Part shown: positions 1 through 10,803 of the stretch, piece by piece
Numbering within the stretch: the first letter of the stretch is position 1
Layout: each line of letters starts with the position of its first letter
Source of the DNA: Brevundimonas bullata
GTDB taxonomy: Bacteria; Pseudomonadota; Alphaproteobacteria; Caulobacterales; Caulobacteraceae
Length of the DNA stretch: 64,000 nucleotides
Assembly (NCBI RefSeq): GCF_003350205.1
Contig: NZ_QLLC01000012.1
Location: 40,785 to 104,784 of the forward strand
Direction of reading: 5' to 3'
Position numbers and translations under genes: made by a program
Notes under the pieces: generated by a model
What the model saw: the letters and a program-made list of their open reading frames with translations, nothing else
Told to the model about the DNA's origin: nothing
Databases searched by the model: none

Positions 1-169
1 CGTCGTCCAGCGACAGATGCGCCGCGCCCCACAGTTCGGCGGCGGCGCGGGCCAGCGTGGTCTTGCCGCTGCCTTGCGCTCCGGCGATCCCGATCAACGG
101 GACATGGCCGGGCCGCGCATGGGCGTTGATGAGAGCCCCGACCGCGTCCAGCAGCCGGGCGTCGATCAT
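1..169 (-). CDS. P-loop kinase-like protein, N-terminal part only
   Basis: Only about 56 codons are visible because the gene runs off the left edge of the window. The ATG lies at 169 and the protein opens with MIDARLLDAVGALINAH, followed by a Walker A loop GAQGSGKT at residues 30-37, so it binds a nucleotide. Glycerate-kinase-like and uridine-kinase-like P-loop kinases have a similarly short N-terminal helix before this loop. That family assignment is inference, because the substrate-binding part is missing. The start follows the ferredoxin stop by one base, which suggests the two are co-transcribed. Confidence 0.75.
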   Translation of the reverse strand, partial: MIDARLLDAVGALINAHARPGHVPLIGIAGAQGSGKTTLARAAAELWGAAHLSLDD

Positions 170-170
170 C

Positions 171-500
<330 letters not shown>

Positions 501-547
501 TTAGCCCAGGCCGCGCGGGAGGCAAGCCCCGGCGCGCGGCGCGCATG

Positions 548-579
548 AAAAACCCCCGGAGCCTGACGGCGCCGGGGGC
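548..579 (-). terminator. Rho-independent terminator of the sdh operon
   Basis: On the minus strand a 7-bp GC stem (553-559 with 572-578) is followed by a run of five T (complement of 548-552). It lies 27 bases past the sdhB stop, so it should end the sdhCDAB transcript. Confidence 0.85.
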
Positions 580-605
580 TGTTCGGGTCGGTAAGCCTGA
601 AGTTC

Positions 606-1403
606 TTAGGCCGCCGTGCGTTTGCGGCTCGGCGCGACCATCAGCTTCTTGGTCTCGGCGATCGCCTTGGCCGGGTTCAGCCCCTTGGGACAGACCTGGG
701 CGCAGTTCATGATCGTGTGGCAGCGATACAGCTTGAAGGGGTCCTCAAGGTCGTCGAGGCGCTTCTGGGTCGCATCGTCGCGGCTGTCCGAGATCCAGCG
801 GTAGGATTGCAGCAGGGCCGCCGGGCCGAGGTACTCTTCCTGGTTCCACCAGTAGCTGGGGCAGGAGGTCGAGCAGCAGGCGCACAGGATGCATTCATAC
901 AGGCCGTCCAGCTTCTCGCGGTCGGCGGGCGACTGCAGGCGCTCCTTCTCCGGGTCCGGCTCGTCGGACTGGAGGTAGGGCTGGATCGAGTCGTACTGGG
1001 CGTAGAAGAGGCTCAGGTCCGTCACCAGGTCCTTGACCACCGGCTGGTGGGGCAGGGGGGAGATGGTGATGTTGTGCGACGAGCACTCGTCCCAGCCCTT
1101 GGTGCAGGCCAGGGTGTTGCGACCGTCGATGTTCATCGAGCACGAGCCGCAGATGCCTTCACGGCACGAGCGACGGAAGGACAGGGTCGGGTCGATCTCG
1201 TTCTTGATGTGGATCAGGGCGTCCAGAAGCATGGGGCCGTGATCGTCGGTCGAGACCTCGTAGCTGTCCCAGCGCGGATCGGAATCCGTCTCCGGGTCAT
1301 AGCGATAGACCTTGTAGGTCTTGACGTTCTTGGCGCCGGCCGGGGCCTTGTGGACCTTGCCGGTCGTGGGCTTGGAGCCGCGCGGGAGGGTGAGTTGAAC
1401 CAT
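606..1403 (-). CDS. sdhB: Succinate dehydrogenase iron-sulfur subunit
   Basis: SdhB carries electrons from the flavin of SdhA to the quinone site of complex II at the inner membrane. All cluster ligands are present in 265 residues: the 2Fe-2S set is Cys80, Cys85, Cys88 and Cys100; the 4Fe-4S motif [11 protein letters not shown] starts at 171; the 3Fe-4S set is Cys228, Cys234 and Cys238. The N-terminus has an extra stretch of about 25 residues rich in Lys and Pro before the ferredoxin fold. It is the last gene of sdhCDAB, 12 bases after sdhA, and is followed by a clear terminator. Confidence 0.98.
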   Translation of the reverse strand: MVQLTLPRGSKPTTGKVHKAPAGAKNVKTYKVYRYDPETDSDPRWDSYEVSTDDHGPMLLDALIHIKNEIDPTLSFRRSCREGICGSCSMNIDGRNTLACTKGWDECSSHNITISPLPHQPVVKDLVTDLSLFYAQYDSIQPYLQSDEPDPEKERLQSPADREKLDGLYECILCACCSTSCPSYWWNQEEYLGPAALLQSYRWISDSRDDATQKRLDDLEDPFKLYRCHTIMNCAQVCPKGLNPAKAIAETKKLMVAPSRKRTAA

Positions 1404-1415
1404 CTGCCTGCTCCC

Positions 1416-3200
1416 TTAGTAGACCCGAGCCTTGGGCTCGATGTAGGCGACCTCGTCGGTCATCGTGTACTTGTGCACCGGACGATAATCGATCTGGACG
1501 CCTTCGCCCGGACGCTTCCAGGCCAGGGTGTGCTTCATCCAGTTGACGTCGTCGCGATCCGGATAGTCCTCGCGAGCGTGGGCGCCGCGCGATTCCGTGC
1601 GGTTGGCCGCGCCCTCGATGGTGACCAGGGCCTGGGCGATCAGGTTGTCGTACTCCAGCGTCTCCATCAGATCCGTGTTCCAGATCAGGCCGCGGTCCGT
1701 GGTCTTGATGTCGGCGCCGGCGGCGTCGATCGAGCGCAGCTTGGCCACGCCTTCGTCCAGGGTCTTGCCGGTGCGGAAGACGGCGGCGTCCGACTGCATG
1801 GCCCGCTGCATTTCAAGGCGCAGGTGGGCGGTCGGGGTCGAACCCGAGGCGTTGCGGAAGCGGTCGAAGCGCGCCAGGTGGGCGTCGGTCTGGGCCTTGG
1901 AGGCCGAGGGCACGGCGGAGTTCTTGTCGACGACTTCACCGCAGCGCAGGCCGACGGCGCGGCCGAACACCACCAGGTCGGTCAGCGAGTTGGAGCCCAG
2001 ACGGTTGGCGCCGTGCACCGAGACGCAGGCGGCTTCGCCCACGGCCATCAGGCCCGGAACCACGCTGTCGGGGTTGCCGTCGCGCAGGGTCAGCACCTCG
2101 CCGTGATAGTTGGTCGGGATGCCGCCCATGTTGTAGTGGACGGTCGGCAGGACCGGGATCGGCTCCTTGGTCACGTCGACGCCGGCGAAGATCTTGGCCG
2201 ATTCCGAAATGCCCGGCAGGCGCTGGTGCAGGATCTTGGGATCCAGGTGGTCCAGGTGCAGGAAGATGTGGTCCTTGTTCGGACCCACGCCGCGCCCTTC
2301 GCGGATTTCGATGGTCATGGAGCGCGAGACCATGTCGCGCGGGGCCAGGTCCTTCACGGTCGGCGCATAGCGCTCCATGAAGCGCTCGCCTTCCGAGTTG
2401 GTCAGATAGCCGCCTTCACCACGGGCGCCCTCGGTGATCAGGCAGCCGGCGCCGTAGATGCCGGTCGGGTGGAACTGCACGAACTCCATGTCCTGCAGCG
2501 GCAGGCCGGCGCGCAGCACCATGGCGTTGCCGTCGCCGGTGCAGGTGTGGGCCGAGGTGGCCGAGAAGTAGGCGCGGCCGTAACCGCCGGTCGCCAGCAC
2601 CACCATCTTGGCGCGGAACTGGTGCATCTGGCCGGTGTCGAGCTGAAGCGCGGTGACGCCGGTGCAGGCGCCGTCCTGCATGATCAGGTCCAGGGCGAAG
2701 TATTCGACGAAGAACTTCACCTCGCGACGAACCGACTGGCCGTAGAGGGTGTGCAGGATGGCATGGCCGGTGCGGTCGGCGGCGGCGCAGGTGCGCTGCA
2801 CCGGGCCTTCGCCGAAGTTGCGGGTCATGCCGCCGAAGGCGCGCTGGTAGATCTTGCCTTCTTCGGTGCGCGAGAAGGGCACGCCCCAGTGTTCCAACTC
2901 GTAAACGGCCTTGGGCGCGTTACGGACCAGGTATTCGATGGCGTCCTGGTCGCCCAGCCAGTCCGACCCCTTGACGGTGTCGTACATGTGCCATTGCCAG
3001 CTGTCCTCGCCCATGTTGCCGAGCGAGGCGGAGATGCCGCCCTGCGCCGCGACCGTGTGGCTCCGTGTGGGAAAGACCTTGGTGACGCAGGCGACCTTCA
3101 GGCCCTGCTGGGCGGCGCCCAGGGCGGCACGGAGACCGGAACCGCCCGCGCCGACGACGACGACGTCGTATTCGTGATCGATAAGCTCGTAAGCAGCCAT
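1416..3200 (-). CDS. sdhA: Succinate dehydrogenase flavoprotein subunit
   Basis: Catalytic subunit of complex II, oxidising succinate to fumarate in the TCA cycle. The 594-residue protein has the FAD loop GAGGSG near residues 17-22, the SHTVAAQGG segment in which His48 should carry the covalent FAD, HPTGI, and [15 protein letters not shown] of the active-site region. I placed the start at the ATG at 3200 ([12 protein letters not shown]) and not at an upstream in-frame codon, because this gives the usual length and leaves 7 bases after sdhD. Confidence 0.98.
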   Translation of the reverse strand: MAAYELIDHEYDVVVVGAGGSGLRAALGAAQQGLKVACVTKVFPTRSHTVAAQGGISASLGNMGEDSWQWHMYDTVKGSDWLGDQDAIEYLVRNAPKAVYELEHWGVPFSRTEEGKIYQRAFGGMTRNFGEGPVQRTCAAADRTGHAILHTLYGQSVRREVKFFVEYFALDLIMQDGACTGVTALQLDTGQMHQFRAKMVVLATGGYGRAYFSATSAHTCTGDGNAMVLRAGLPLQDMEFVQFHPTGIYGAGCLITEGARGEGGYLTNSEGERFMERYAPTVKDLAPRDMVSRSMTIEIREGRGVGPNKDHIFLHLDHLDPKILHQRLPGISESAKIFAGVDVTKEPIPVLPTVHYNMGGIPTNYHGEVLTLRDGNPDSVVPGLMAVGEAACVSVHGANRLGSNSLTDLVVFGRAVGLRCGEVVDKNSAVPSASKAQTDAHLARFDRFRNASGSTPTAHLRLEMQRAMQSDAAVFRTGKTLDEGVAKLRSIDAAGADIKTTDRGLIWNTDLMETLEYDNLIAQALVTIEGAANRTESRGAHAREDYPDRDDVNWMKHTLAWKRPGEGVQIDYRPVHKYTMTDEVAYIEPKARVY

Positions 3201-3207
3201 GGCGGGA

Positions 3208-3606
3208 TCAGACTCCGGCGGGCAGCGGGGCGGAGCCCATCGCCACACGCACGATGAAGAAGATGCTGGCGGCGGCCAGCACGAGGAAGACGAGGTTCGA
3301 CAGGTTGATCAGGGTCGTCCGGGCCGAGGGCGTCGGGACGTAGTCCTCGATGATCACCTTCCAGGCCAGGCTGGCGAACAGGAAGAAGACGATGGCCGTC
3401 AGGCCCAGCAGGCCGGCGTTCAGCGTATTGCCGAACCAGGCGAGGACAGCCTCATAGCCGGCGCCGGCCAGGGTGAAGCCCGACGACAGGACCCACAGGC
3501 CCAGGGGCATCAGGGCCAGCAGGGCCAGCTTCTCGATCTTCCATTCACCGGCGCCGTGGCGCTCGGAGATCTTCACATGGTTCTTGAACTTGGGGGCGGC
3601 GCTCAC
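3208..3606 (-). CDS. sdhD: Succinate dehydrogenase membrane anchor subunit
   Basis: A 132-residue hydrophobic anchor that, with SdhC, holds the quinone site and haem b of complex II. Three membrane spans are visible, at about residues 25-45, 58-80 and 100-122, after a charged N-terminus containing SERHGAGEW, the region equivalent to the conserved start of helix I in SdhD proteins. The start overlaps the end of sdhC by four bases, so the two are translationally coupled. SdhD sequences vary strongly; the assignment rests on size, topology and position in the operon. Confidence 0.93.
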   Translation of the reverse strand: MSAAPKFKNHVKISERHGAGEWKIEKLALLALMPLGLWVLSSGFTLAGAGYEAVLAWFGNTLNAGLLGLTAIVFFLFASLAWKVIIEDYVPTPSARTTLINLSNLVFLVLAAASIFFIVRVAMGSAPLPAGV

Positions 3607-4055
3607 AGCGAAACCTTTCCGGCGGCGAACAGGACGACCCAGAACAGGACGGTCACGACCAGAGGGCCCCAGACCGCGATGTTGGCCATCAGATTGGCGG
3701 ACTTCAGATCAAGGCCCTTGCCGGCGTCGTTGATCAGGTGGCGGGCGCCGTTCAGCAGGAAGGAGAACAGGACCAGCGACAGGCCGAACCAGATGAACAG
3801 GCCGAACGGCGAGGACGAGCAGGCCAGAACCTTGGCGTAGGCTTCAGGTCCGGCGGCGACGGCCGCGACCCAGGCCAGCAGCAGGACGGCGCCGACGGTG
3901 GCCGCGCCGATGGTGACGCGGAACAGGATGGAGGCCGTCATGGTTACGTGCCACCGCCAGACGTCGGTGAAGGGCGACATCGGCGCCACATGGCCATTGG
4001 GATGGCGGACGTAGCGGCCAGTCGGGTCGCCCGCACCCTGGGGAAGGTTCGACAT
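3603..4055 (-). CDS. sdhC: Succinate dehydrogenase cytochrome b556 subunit
   Basis: First gene of sdhCDAB, encoding a haem-binding membrane subunit of complex II. It has three hydrophobic spans, at about residues 40-62, 80-100 and 120-145. The motif NGARHLINDAGKG provides the histidine expected to ligate haem b. The ATG at 4055 (MSNLPQGAG) is preferred, giving 150 residues; an in-frame TTG at 4070 would add five residues. Upstream of the start is an 18-bp palindrome and an A/T-rich patch that probably belong to the operon promoter. Confidence 0.95.
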   Translation of the reverse strand: MSNLPQGAGDPTGRYVRHPNGHVAPMSPFTDVWRWHVTMTASILFRVTIGAATVGAVLLLAWVAAVAAGPEAYAKVLACSSSPFGLFIWFGLSLVLFSFLLNGARHLINDAGKGLDLKSANLMANIAVWGPLVVTVLFWVVLFAAGKVSL

Positions 4056-4073
4056 GCGAATGATTCTCAAAAA

Positions 4074-4091
4074 ACCTGTGGAAAAACAGGT
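4074..4091 (-). promoter_or_regulatory. 18-bp palindrome upstream of sdhC, possible operator
   Basis: Perfect 6-bp inverted halves (ACCTGT and ACAGGT, positions 4074-4079 and 4086-4091) are separated by six bases and sit about 20 bases upstream of the sdhC ATG. The size and symmetry fit a site for a dimeric regulator, or a short leader hairpin. No regulator is identified. Confidence 0.4.
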
Positions 4092-4180
4092 CCGGTTGCA
4101 GTGCGATAGGCTTTAGTGACCGCAAAGGCCGGGTGTCAACGAACCGGGCCGTATAAGCGCCACGGATCGCGATTTCCTGA

Positions 4181-4593
4181 TCAGGCCTCGCGAATCGCTC
4201 GCAACAGGGCGGCTTTATCGTCCGCCGACAGAGGCACGGCGCCAGGGCGGCCCCAGATCGGATCGGGCCACAGGCCGTCGTCGCGTCGACGCCCCACGAC
4301 GTGGAGGTGAAGCTGGCGCGTGACATTACCCAGGGCCGCCGTGTTCAGCTTGTCGACGGGGCGTCCCGCCGCCTGACCCAGGGCGCGGACCCGTTCGCCC
4401 GCCCGCACCATCTCCTCCATCAAAGCGGCGCGCTGCTCAGCGGTCAGGTCATCCAGCTCGACCGCCCCGTCCACGCGGGGCAGCAGGATCAGCCAGGGGA
4501 AGCGGGCGTCGTCCTGCAACCGCACCTGACACAGGGGCCAGTCAACGGCGAAGACGGACCCGGCCTCGAAGGCGGGATCAGCTTTAAACTCAG

Positions 4594-4597
<4 letters not shown>
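4181..4597 (-). CDS. HIT family nucleotide hydrolase
   Basis: A 138-residue protein of the histidine-triad superfamily, which hydrolyses or transfers nucleotidyl groups, for example from dinucleoside polyphosphates. The triad region reads QLHLHVVGR, so the first His of the usual HxHxHxx is Gln, as in several HIT hydrolase subfamilies; the catalytic middle His is kept. N-terminal PWLILLPR and the segment KLNTAALGNVTRQ also match the fold. Its ATG overlaps the stop of the upstream EcsC gene (ATGA), so the pair forms an operon. Confidence 0.9.
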
Positions 4598-6445
<1,848 letters not shown>

Positions 6446-6447
6446 GG

Positions 6448-6487
6448 GCGCTAACGCGAGCCGCGCGGCGGCTCGCTGCTTGAGCGC
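6448..6487 (+). other. Structured 3'-UTR RNA element, copy 1 (after mdh)
   Basis: Two bases after the mdh stop, an outer stem GCGCT/AGCGC encloses the internal loop AAC on the 5' side and TGCTTG on the 3' side. Inside is a 9-bp helix (6456-6464 with 6468-6476). Two further copies, after asd and pnp, keep the internal loop but have different paired helices. There is no T-run, so this is not a classic terminator. A weaker terminator-like patch with TTTTT follows near 6513-6540. Confidence 0.6.
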
Positions 6488-6555
6488 TTAGGCGTCTGAA
6501 ATACGAAGGGGTCGTACCGAAAGGCGCGGCCCTTTTTCGTGCGCCATCCTTTGAA

Positions 6556-6684
6556 CCCGCTCATCCCGGCGGACGCCGGGATCCAGCGCTTTGGCTACAA
6601 GCGCTGGGCCAGGATCAAGGCGCCCGTTTCCACCGGCACATTTAAGGCTCTAACTGGATCCCGGCGTCCGCCGGGATGAGCGGG
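6556..6684. repeat. Paired intergenic inverted repeat (mdh/zapE gap)
   Basis: Perfect 31-bp inverted arms at 6556-6586 and 6654-6684 flank a 67-base centre. The arms contain TCATCCCGG..CCGGGATCC, and each arm can also fold on itself. The element lies between the converging ends of mdh and zapE, and belongs to the dispersed family described in the findings. Confidence 0.85.
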
Positions 6685-6701
6685 CTGGGGAATGGGCCGC
6701 C

Positions 6702-7835
6702 TCAGGCGTGAACCGCCGCCTCTTCCGCCTCGTCGTCCTCGCCCCTTTGCTCCAACCAGGACGCGCTGCGCATCTCGTTCAGGCGCGACACCGTACGTTC
6801 GAACTCAAAGGCGCCGACCCCCTCGGCGTAGAGGGCTTCCGGTTCGGCCTCGGCCAGGACCACCAGCCGCGTCTTCGCCTCGTAGAGGGCGTCGATCAGC
6901 GTCACCAGGCGCCGGGCCTCGTGGTGGTTGGCCGGGCTGAGCCTCGGCACGTCGGACAGGAACAGGGTGTGGAAGCGTCGAGCGACGGCCAGATAGTCCT
7001 GCGGCCCCAGCGGTGATCCGCACAGCTCGCTGAAACTGGCCCGCGCCATGCCGCCGACCGTGCGCTGGACCCTCACCTGACGGCCCAGCACCGGCAGGGC
7101 CGCCGGCTCCTCGGGCTCGCCGCCCTTGAGGTCCGACCACAGGGTCTCGAATCCGGTCCGCGCCGGGTCATCCAGCGGCGCGAACCAGACCTTGGCCCCG
7201 GCCATCCGGTCCAGGCGGAAATCGCGCGCCCCTGCCGTCTCCACCACCTCGCAACGTTCCCGCAGGATGTCGATGAAGGGTAGGAAGAGCTGGCGGTTGA
7301 TGCCGTTCTTGTAGAGGTCTTCCGGCGCGCGGTTCGAGGTGATGGCCAGCACCACCCGCTTCTCGAACAGGGCGTCGAACAGCCGGCCCAGGATCATGGC
7401 GTCGGCGATGTCGGTGACTTGAAGCTCGTCAAAGCACAGCAGCCGCGCCTCCGAGGCGATCAGGGCCGCGATCGGCGGGATGGGATCGTCGCCCTTGGCG
7501 GTGCCGAACACAGCCTTGCGGGTGCGAGCGTCGCCGTCGCGCCACTGTTTCACCAGGTCGTGGATGCGGGCCATGAAGGCGTGGAAGTGCGCGCGGACCT
7601 TCTTCTGCTCGGGCGTGGCCGAGTAGAAGAGGTCCATCAGCATGGACTTGCCGCGCCCCGGCGGTCCCCAGATGTAGATGCCCTTCACTTCGGGCGGGCG
7701 GCCGAACAGGCCCTTCTTCGCCAGATCCGCCTCCAGCCGTTCCAGCGCGGTCAGCAGCTCCAGTTGTTTCGGATCGGGGGCGATGACGCCCTCTTCGACG
7801 CGGATGTCGTAGGCGTTGCGGATACGGGAGGTCAT
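6702..7835 (-). CDS. zapE: Cell division protein ZapE (AFG1-like ATPase)
   Basis: A 377-residue P-loop ATPase of the AFG1/ZapE family. In E. coli ZapE binds FtsZ and modulates the Z-ring; mitochondrial AFG1 acts in respiratory-complex quality control. Walker A is GPPGRGKS, Walker B is LLCFDELQVTD, and arginine-finger candidates occur in TSNRAPEDLY. Convergent with mdh, a gene order common in alphaproteobacteria. The divergent gap to asd (7836-7994) should hold promoters for both genes. Confidence 0.95.
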   Translation of the reverse strand: MTSRIRNAYDIRVEEGVIAPDPKQLELLTALERLEADLAKKGLFGRPPEVKGIYIWGPPGRGKSMLMDLFYSATPEQKKVRAHFHAFMARIHDLVKQWRDGDARTRKAVFGTAKGDDPIPPIAALIASEARLLCFDELQVTDIADAMILGRLFDALFEKRVVLAITSNRAPEDLYKNGINRQLFLPFIDILRERCEVVETAGARDFRLDRMAGAKVWFAPLDDPARTGFETLWSDLKGGEPEEPAALPVLGRQVRVQRTVGGMARASFSELCGSPLGPQDYLAVARRFHTLFLSDVPRLSPANHHEARRLVTLIDALYEAKTRLVVLAEAEPEALYAEGVGAFEFERTVSRLNEMRSASWLEQRGEDDEAEEAAVHA

Positions 7836-7994
7836 GCCAGCGGCATAGCCTCAAGGGGCCGATCAGGAAAGGCGGCGGGCTTTCCGTTGCGCGGCGGACG
7901 GAATATTTGGGTAAAACTGGTTGCTTCGCGCTTGCGAAAGACCCAAATGCAGAACCGCTTTTCTCCCCAGCGCCCCTACAAGGATAATTAAATC

Positions 7995-9041
7995 ATGGGC
8001 TATCGCGTCGCCGTCGTTGGCGCCACCGGCAATGTCGGTCGCGAAATGATGAACATCATCGAGGAACTGAACTTCCCCGTCGACAAGATGCACGCGATCG
8101 CCTCACGGAAATCCAAGGGCGTGGAGGTTTCCTTCGGCGACAAGACGCTGAAGTGCGAAGACCTTGAGCAGTTCGACTTCTCGACCGTCGATCTCGTCCT
8201 GATGAGCGCCGGCGGCAAGGTGTCCAAGGAATGGTCGGAAAAGATCGGCAAGGCCGGTCCCATCGTCATCGACAACTCCTCGGCCTTCCGCATGGACCCG
8301 GACGTGCCGCTGATCGTGCCGGAGGTGAACCCCGACGCGGTCAAGCTGGCGCGCAAGAAGAACATCGTCGCCAACCCCAACTGCTCGACCGCCCAGCTGG
8401 TCGTGGCGCTGAAGCCCCTGCATGACGCGGCCAAGGCCAAGCGCGTCGTCGTCTCGACCTATCAATCCGTGTCGGGCGCCGGCAAGGAAGGCATGGACGA
8501 GCTGTGGAACCAGACCAAGGCCATCTACGGCCTGGGCGACGCCACGCCGAAGAAATTCCCCAAGCAGATCGCCTTCAACGTCATCCCCTACATCGGCTCC
8601 TTCCGCGACGACGGTTATACCGACGAGGAAGCCAAGATGTGGGACGAGACCCACAAGATGATCGACCCGTCGATCAAGCTGACCGTGACCTGCGTCCGCG
8701 TGCCGGTCTTCGTCGGCCACTCGGAATCGGTGACGGTCGAGTTCGATCGCCCGATCGAGCCGGACGAGGCCCGTGAAATCCTGCGCGAGGCGCCCGGCGT
8801 CATGGTCATCGATAAGCTGGAGCACGACGGCTACATCACCCCCGTCGACGCCGCCGGCGACCACGCCGTCTTCGTCAGCCGCATCCGCAAGGACCCGACG
8901 GTCGAGAACGGCCTGTCGTTCTGGGTCGTGTCCGACAACCTGCGCAAGGGCGCGGCCCTGAACGCCGTCCAGATCGCCCAGCTGCTGGACGAAACCGGCG
9001 TCATCACCCCGTCGAGCGGCTATCGTACGCTGACTGTTTAA
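7995..9041 (+). CDS. asd: Aspartate-semialdehyde dehydrogenase
   Basis: NADPH-dependent reduction of aspartyl phosphate to aspartate semialdehyde, the branch point for lysine/diaminopimelate, threonine and methionine. The 348-residue protein has the nucleotide loop GATGNVG at residues 9-15 and the catalytic cysteine in NPNCSTAQLV. The ATG is preceded by AAGGATAA. DapB, which acts two steps later in the lysine branch, is encoded about 2.7 kb away on the other strand. A structured element follows the stop. Confidence 0.97.
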   Translation: MGYRVAVVGATGNVGREMMNIIEELNFPVDKMHAIASRKSKGVEVSFGDKTLKCEDLEQFDFSTVDLVLMSAGGKVSKEWSEKIGKAGPIVIDNSSAFRMDPDVPLIVPEVNPDAVKLARKKNIVANPNCSTAQLVVALKPLHDAAKAKRVVVSTYQSVSGAGKEGMDELWNQTKAIYGLGDATPKKFPKQIAFNVIPYIGSFRDDGYTDEEAKMWDETHKMIDPSIKLTVTCVRVPVFVGHSESVTVEFDRPIEPDEAREILREAPGVMVIDKLEHDGYITPVDAAGDHAVFVSRIRKDPTVENGLSFWVVSDNLRKGAALNAVQIAQLLDETGVITPSSGYRTLTV

Positions 9042-9048
9042 GTGAAGG

Positions 9049-9090
9049 GGGCCTAACGCCCCGCGCGCGGCGCGGGGCTGCTTGAGGCCC
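9049..9090 (+). other. Structured 3'-UTR RNA element, copy 2 (after asd)
   Basis: Seven bases after the asd stop. The outer stem GGGCCT/AGGCCC, the internal loop AAC/TGCTTG and the inner 8-bp helix (9058-9065 with 9071-9078) reproduce the layout seen after mdh. Both helices differ in sequence from copy 1 yet still pair completely. Confidence 0.6.
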
Positions 9091-9152
9091 GTTCTATCCT
9101 CTCCAAGCCTCCGCAGCGTCTCTGGCGCGGCGGAGGCCGAAAGGTCCGCCCT

Positions 9153-10157
9153 GTGACCGCGTCCCCCTACCCGAACTCGTCCGAAGCCCGCACCGCCCTG
9201 GCGGCCGGGCTGCTTTGCTATCTGATCTGGGGCTTCGTGCCCCTGATCTTTCAGCAGATGGCGCATCAGGGCGCGAACGCCTGGGAGATCATGGGCCACC
9301 GCGCGGTCTGGGGCCTGGTCTGGTCGCTGTTGCTGGTGCTGCTGGCGCGCCAGTGGTCCCAGGTCATGGCTGTGCTGCGACAGCCCAAGGTGCTGGGCTG
9401 GCTCAGCCTCTCCGCCATCCTGATCGCCACCAACTGGACCGTCTATATCGTCGCCGTGAACAACGGGCGGACGCTGGACGCCTCGCTCGGCTACTACCTC
9501 AATCCCCTGCTCAACATGGCCGCCGGCGCCTGGCTGTTCCGCGAGCGGATCGACTGGGCGGGCAAGATCGCCATGGCCCTGGCCGCCGTCGGCGTGGTCC
9601 TGCAGACCCTGGCCCTGGGTCATGCGCCCTGGGTGTCGCTGGTTCTGGCGCTGACGTTCGCCGCCTATGGCATCATCAGGAAACGGGTGTCGGTCGACGC
9701 CCAGACCGGCCTCTTCCTGGAATGCCTGCTGCTGGCCCTGCCCGGCCTGATCTGGCTGATCCATATCGAAACCACGGGCGTCGGCCACTTCACCGCCACG
9801 CCCGCGGCGACCTTCTGGCTGCTGTTCGCGGGTCCGGCCACGGTCATCCCGCTCGCCCTGTTCGCCTGGGCGGCGCGGCGGATGCCCCTGTCCAGCATGG
9901 GCTTCCTGCAGTTCCTGGCCCCGACCATCGTCTTCATCATCGGCGCCCTGCAGGGCGAGGCTCTGGGGCCGCTGCGCATCGCCTCCTTCGTCTTCATCTG
10001 GGTCGCCGTGGGCGTCTTCGCGGTCGGGGCGGTGCTCAAGGTGCGCCGGGGCAGCCGCACCGCTGAAACCATCGTCGCCCCCGAGCCCGGCCTGCTGGAC
10101 GACCCCGCCGAGGATCGCATGGCTGCAATGGACGACAACGCGCCCTCCTCGCGCTGA
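9153..10157 (+). CDS. rarD: RarD-type EamA permease
   Basis: A 334-residue inner-membrane protein with about ten hydrophobic spans and the two EamA repeats of the drug/metabolite transporter superfamily. The N-terminal LLCYLIWGFVPLIFQ, the HRAVWGLVW segment, and NWTVYIVAVNNGRTLDASLG followed by YYLNPLLNMAAG are typical of RarD. Its substrate is unproven; RarD was named for a chloramphenicol-sensitive phenotype. The start is GTG at 9153. The C-terminal ~35 residues are polar and probably cytoplasmic. Confidence 0.9.
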   Translation: MTASPYPNSSEARTALAAGLLCYLIWGFVPLIFQQMAHQGANAWEIMGHRAVWGLVWSLLLVLLARQWSQVMAVLRQPKVLGWLSLSAILIATNWTVYIVAVNNGRTLDASLGYYLNPLLNMAAGAWLFRERIDWAGKIAMALAAVGVVLQTLALGHAPWVSLVLALTFAAYGIIRKRVSVDAQTGLFLECLLLALPGLIWLIHIETTGVGHFTATPAATFWLLFAGPATVIPLALFAWAARRMPLSSMGFLQFLAPTIVFIIGALQGEALGPLRIASFVFIWVAVGVFAVGAVLKVRRGSRTAETIVAPEPGLLDDPAEDRMAAMDDNAPSSR

Positions 10158-10211
10158 AGTCCAGCCAGAACCCACGTTGAGGTCCGGCGTGGTTCCAGCC
10201 TAGAAGGGGTG

Positions 10212-10763
10212 ATGATCCGCACCCGCTCTCTCGCCGCACTCGCCCTGTCTGTCGTCCTGGCGGCCGGTTCGTCCGCCTGCGCCCAGAGCGTGGGCATGCA
10301 GGGGGGCGGCGATGAAGTCATCCGCACCGCGCGGACGGAGGCGCCCGTCGCTGCGACCCCGCCGGTCGTCGTGCCGACCACGGCCGAGACCTTCGACGCC
10401 GTCAGCAACACTCTGGACGCCGCCGCCGAGGCCTGGTCGTCGGGCGATGTGGACGCGGTCATGGCCACCTATGTCGCCGACGAGCCCCTGCTGGTCTTCC
10501 TCGGCGACACCCCGATCAAGGGACCCGACGCCGTGCGCGCCGCCCTGGAAGCTCGCGCCGCCCAGCCCGGCGGCCTGGGCCAGATGACCTATGAGTGGTT
10601 CGAGACCCTGCAGTTCGACGTCAACACCACGGTCGTCTCGGGCCGGGTGGTGATGCGTCGTGAAGGCAAGACCCATCGCGGCCTCTTCACCCGCGTCCTG
10701 CGCCGCACCGAAGACGGCTGGCGCATCGTCCACGACCAGCTGGCCTGGGGCGCCGACGCCTGA
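10212..10763 (+). CDS. Exported NTF2-like (SnoaL/DUF4440-type) protein
   Basis: A 183-residue protein with a signal sequence (hydrophobic ALALSVVLAAG ending at SSACAQ; cleavage by signal peptidase I or a weak lipobox are both possible). The mature part fits the small alpha+beta barrel of NTF2/SnoaL proteins: TLDAAAEAWSSGDVDAVMATYVADEPLLVFLG, then KGPDAVRAALEA and a C-terminal DGWRIVHDQLAW. Such domains are often ligand-binding or isomerase-like; no catalytic residue can be assigned. The ATG at 10212 lies 4-5 bases after GAAGG. It follows rarD by about 50 bases. Confidence 0.82.
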   Translation: MIRTRSLAALALSVVLAAGSSACAQSVGMQGGGDEVIRTARTEAPVAATPPVVVPTTAETFDAVSNTLDAAAEAWSSGDVDAVMATYVADEPLLVFLGDTPIKGPDAVRAALEARAAQPGGLGQMTYEWFETLQFDVNTTVVSGRVVMRREGKTHRGLFTRVLRRTEDGWRIVHDQLAWGADA

Positions 10764-10803
10764 TCGAGGCCTGGGTGATCCAAAGGTCGCGCGGTTTAGA
10801 CCG

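Noticed and set aside
1830..1860. tRNA-like T-loop (GGTCGAACCC)
   Set aside because: It is inside sdhA coding sequence and no cloverleaf can be formed around it. No tRNA gene was found anywhere in the window.
717..3257. Very long plus-strand open frame opposite sdhB/sdhA, and similar frames opposite dnaK (14144-15850), pnp (21630-23891) and nusA (30081-33362)
   Set aside because: They are antisense to well-conserved genes, lack any recognisable domain, are rich in Val/Gly/Asp/His/Arg typical of reverse-frame GC-rich DNA, and have no ribosome sites.
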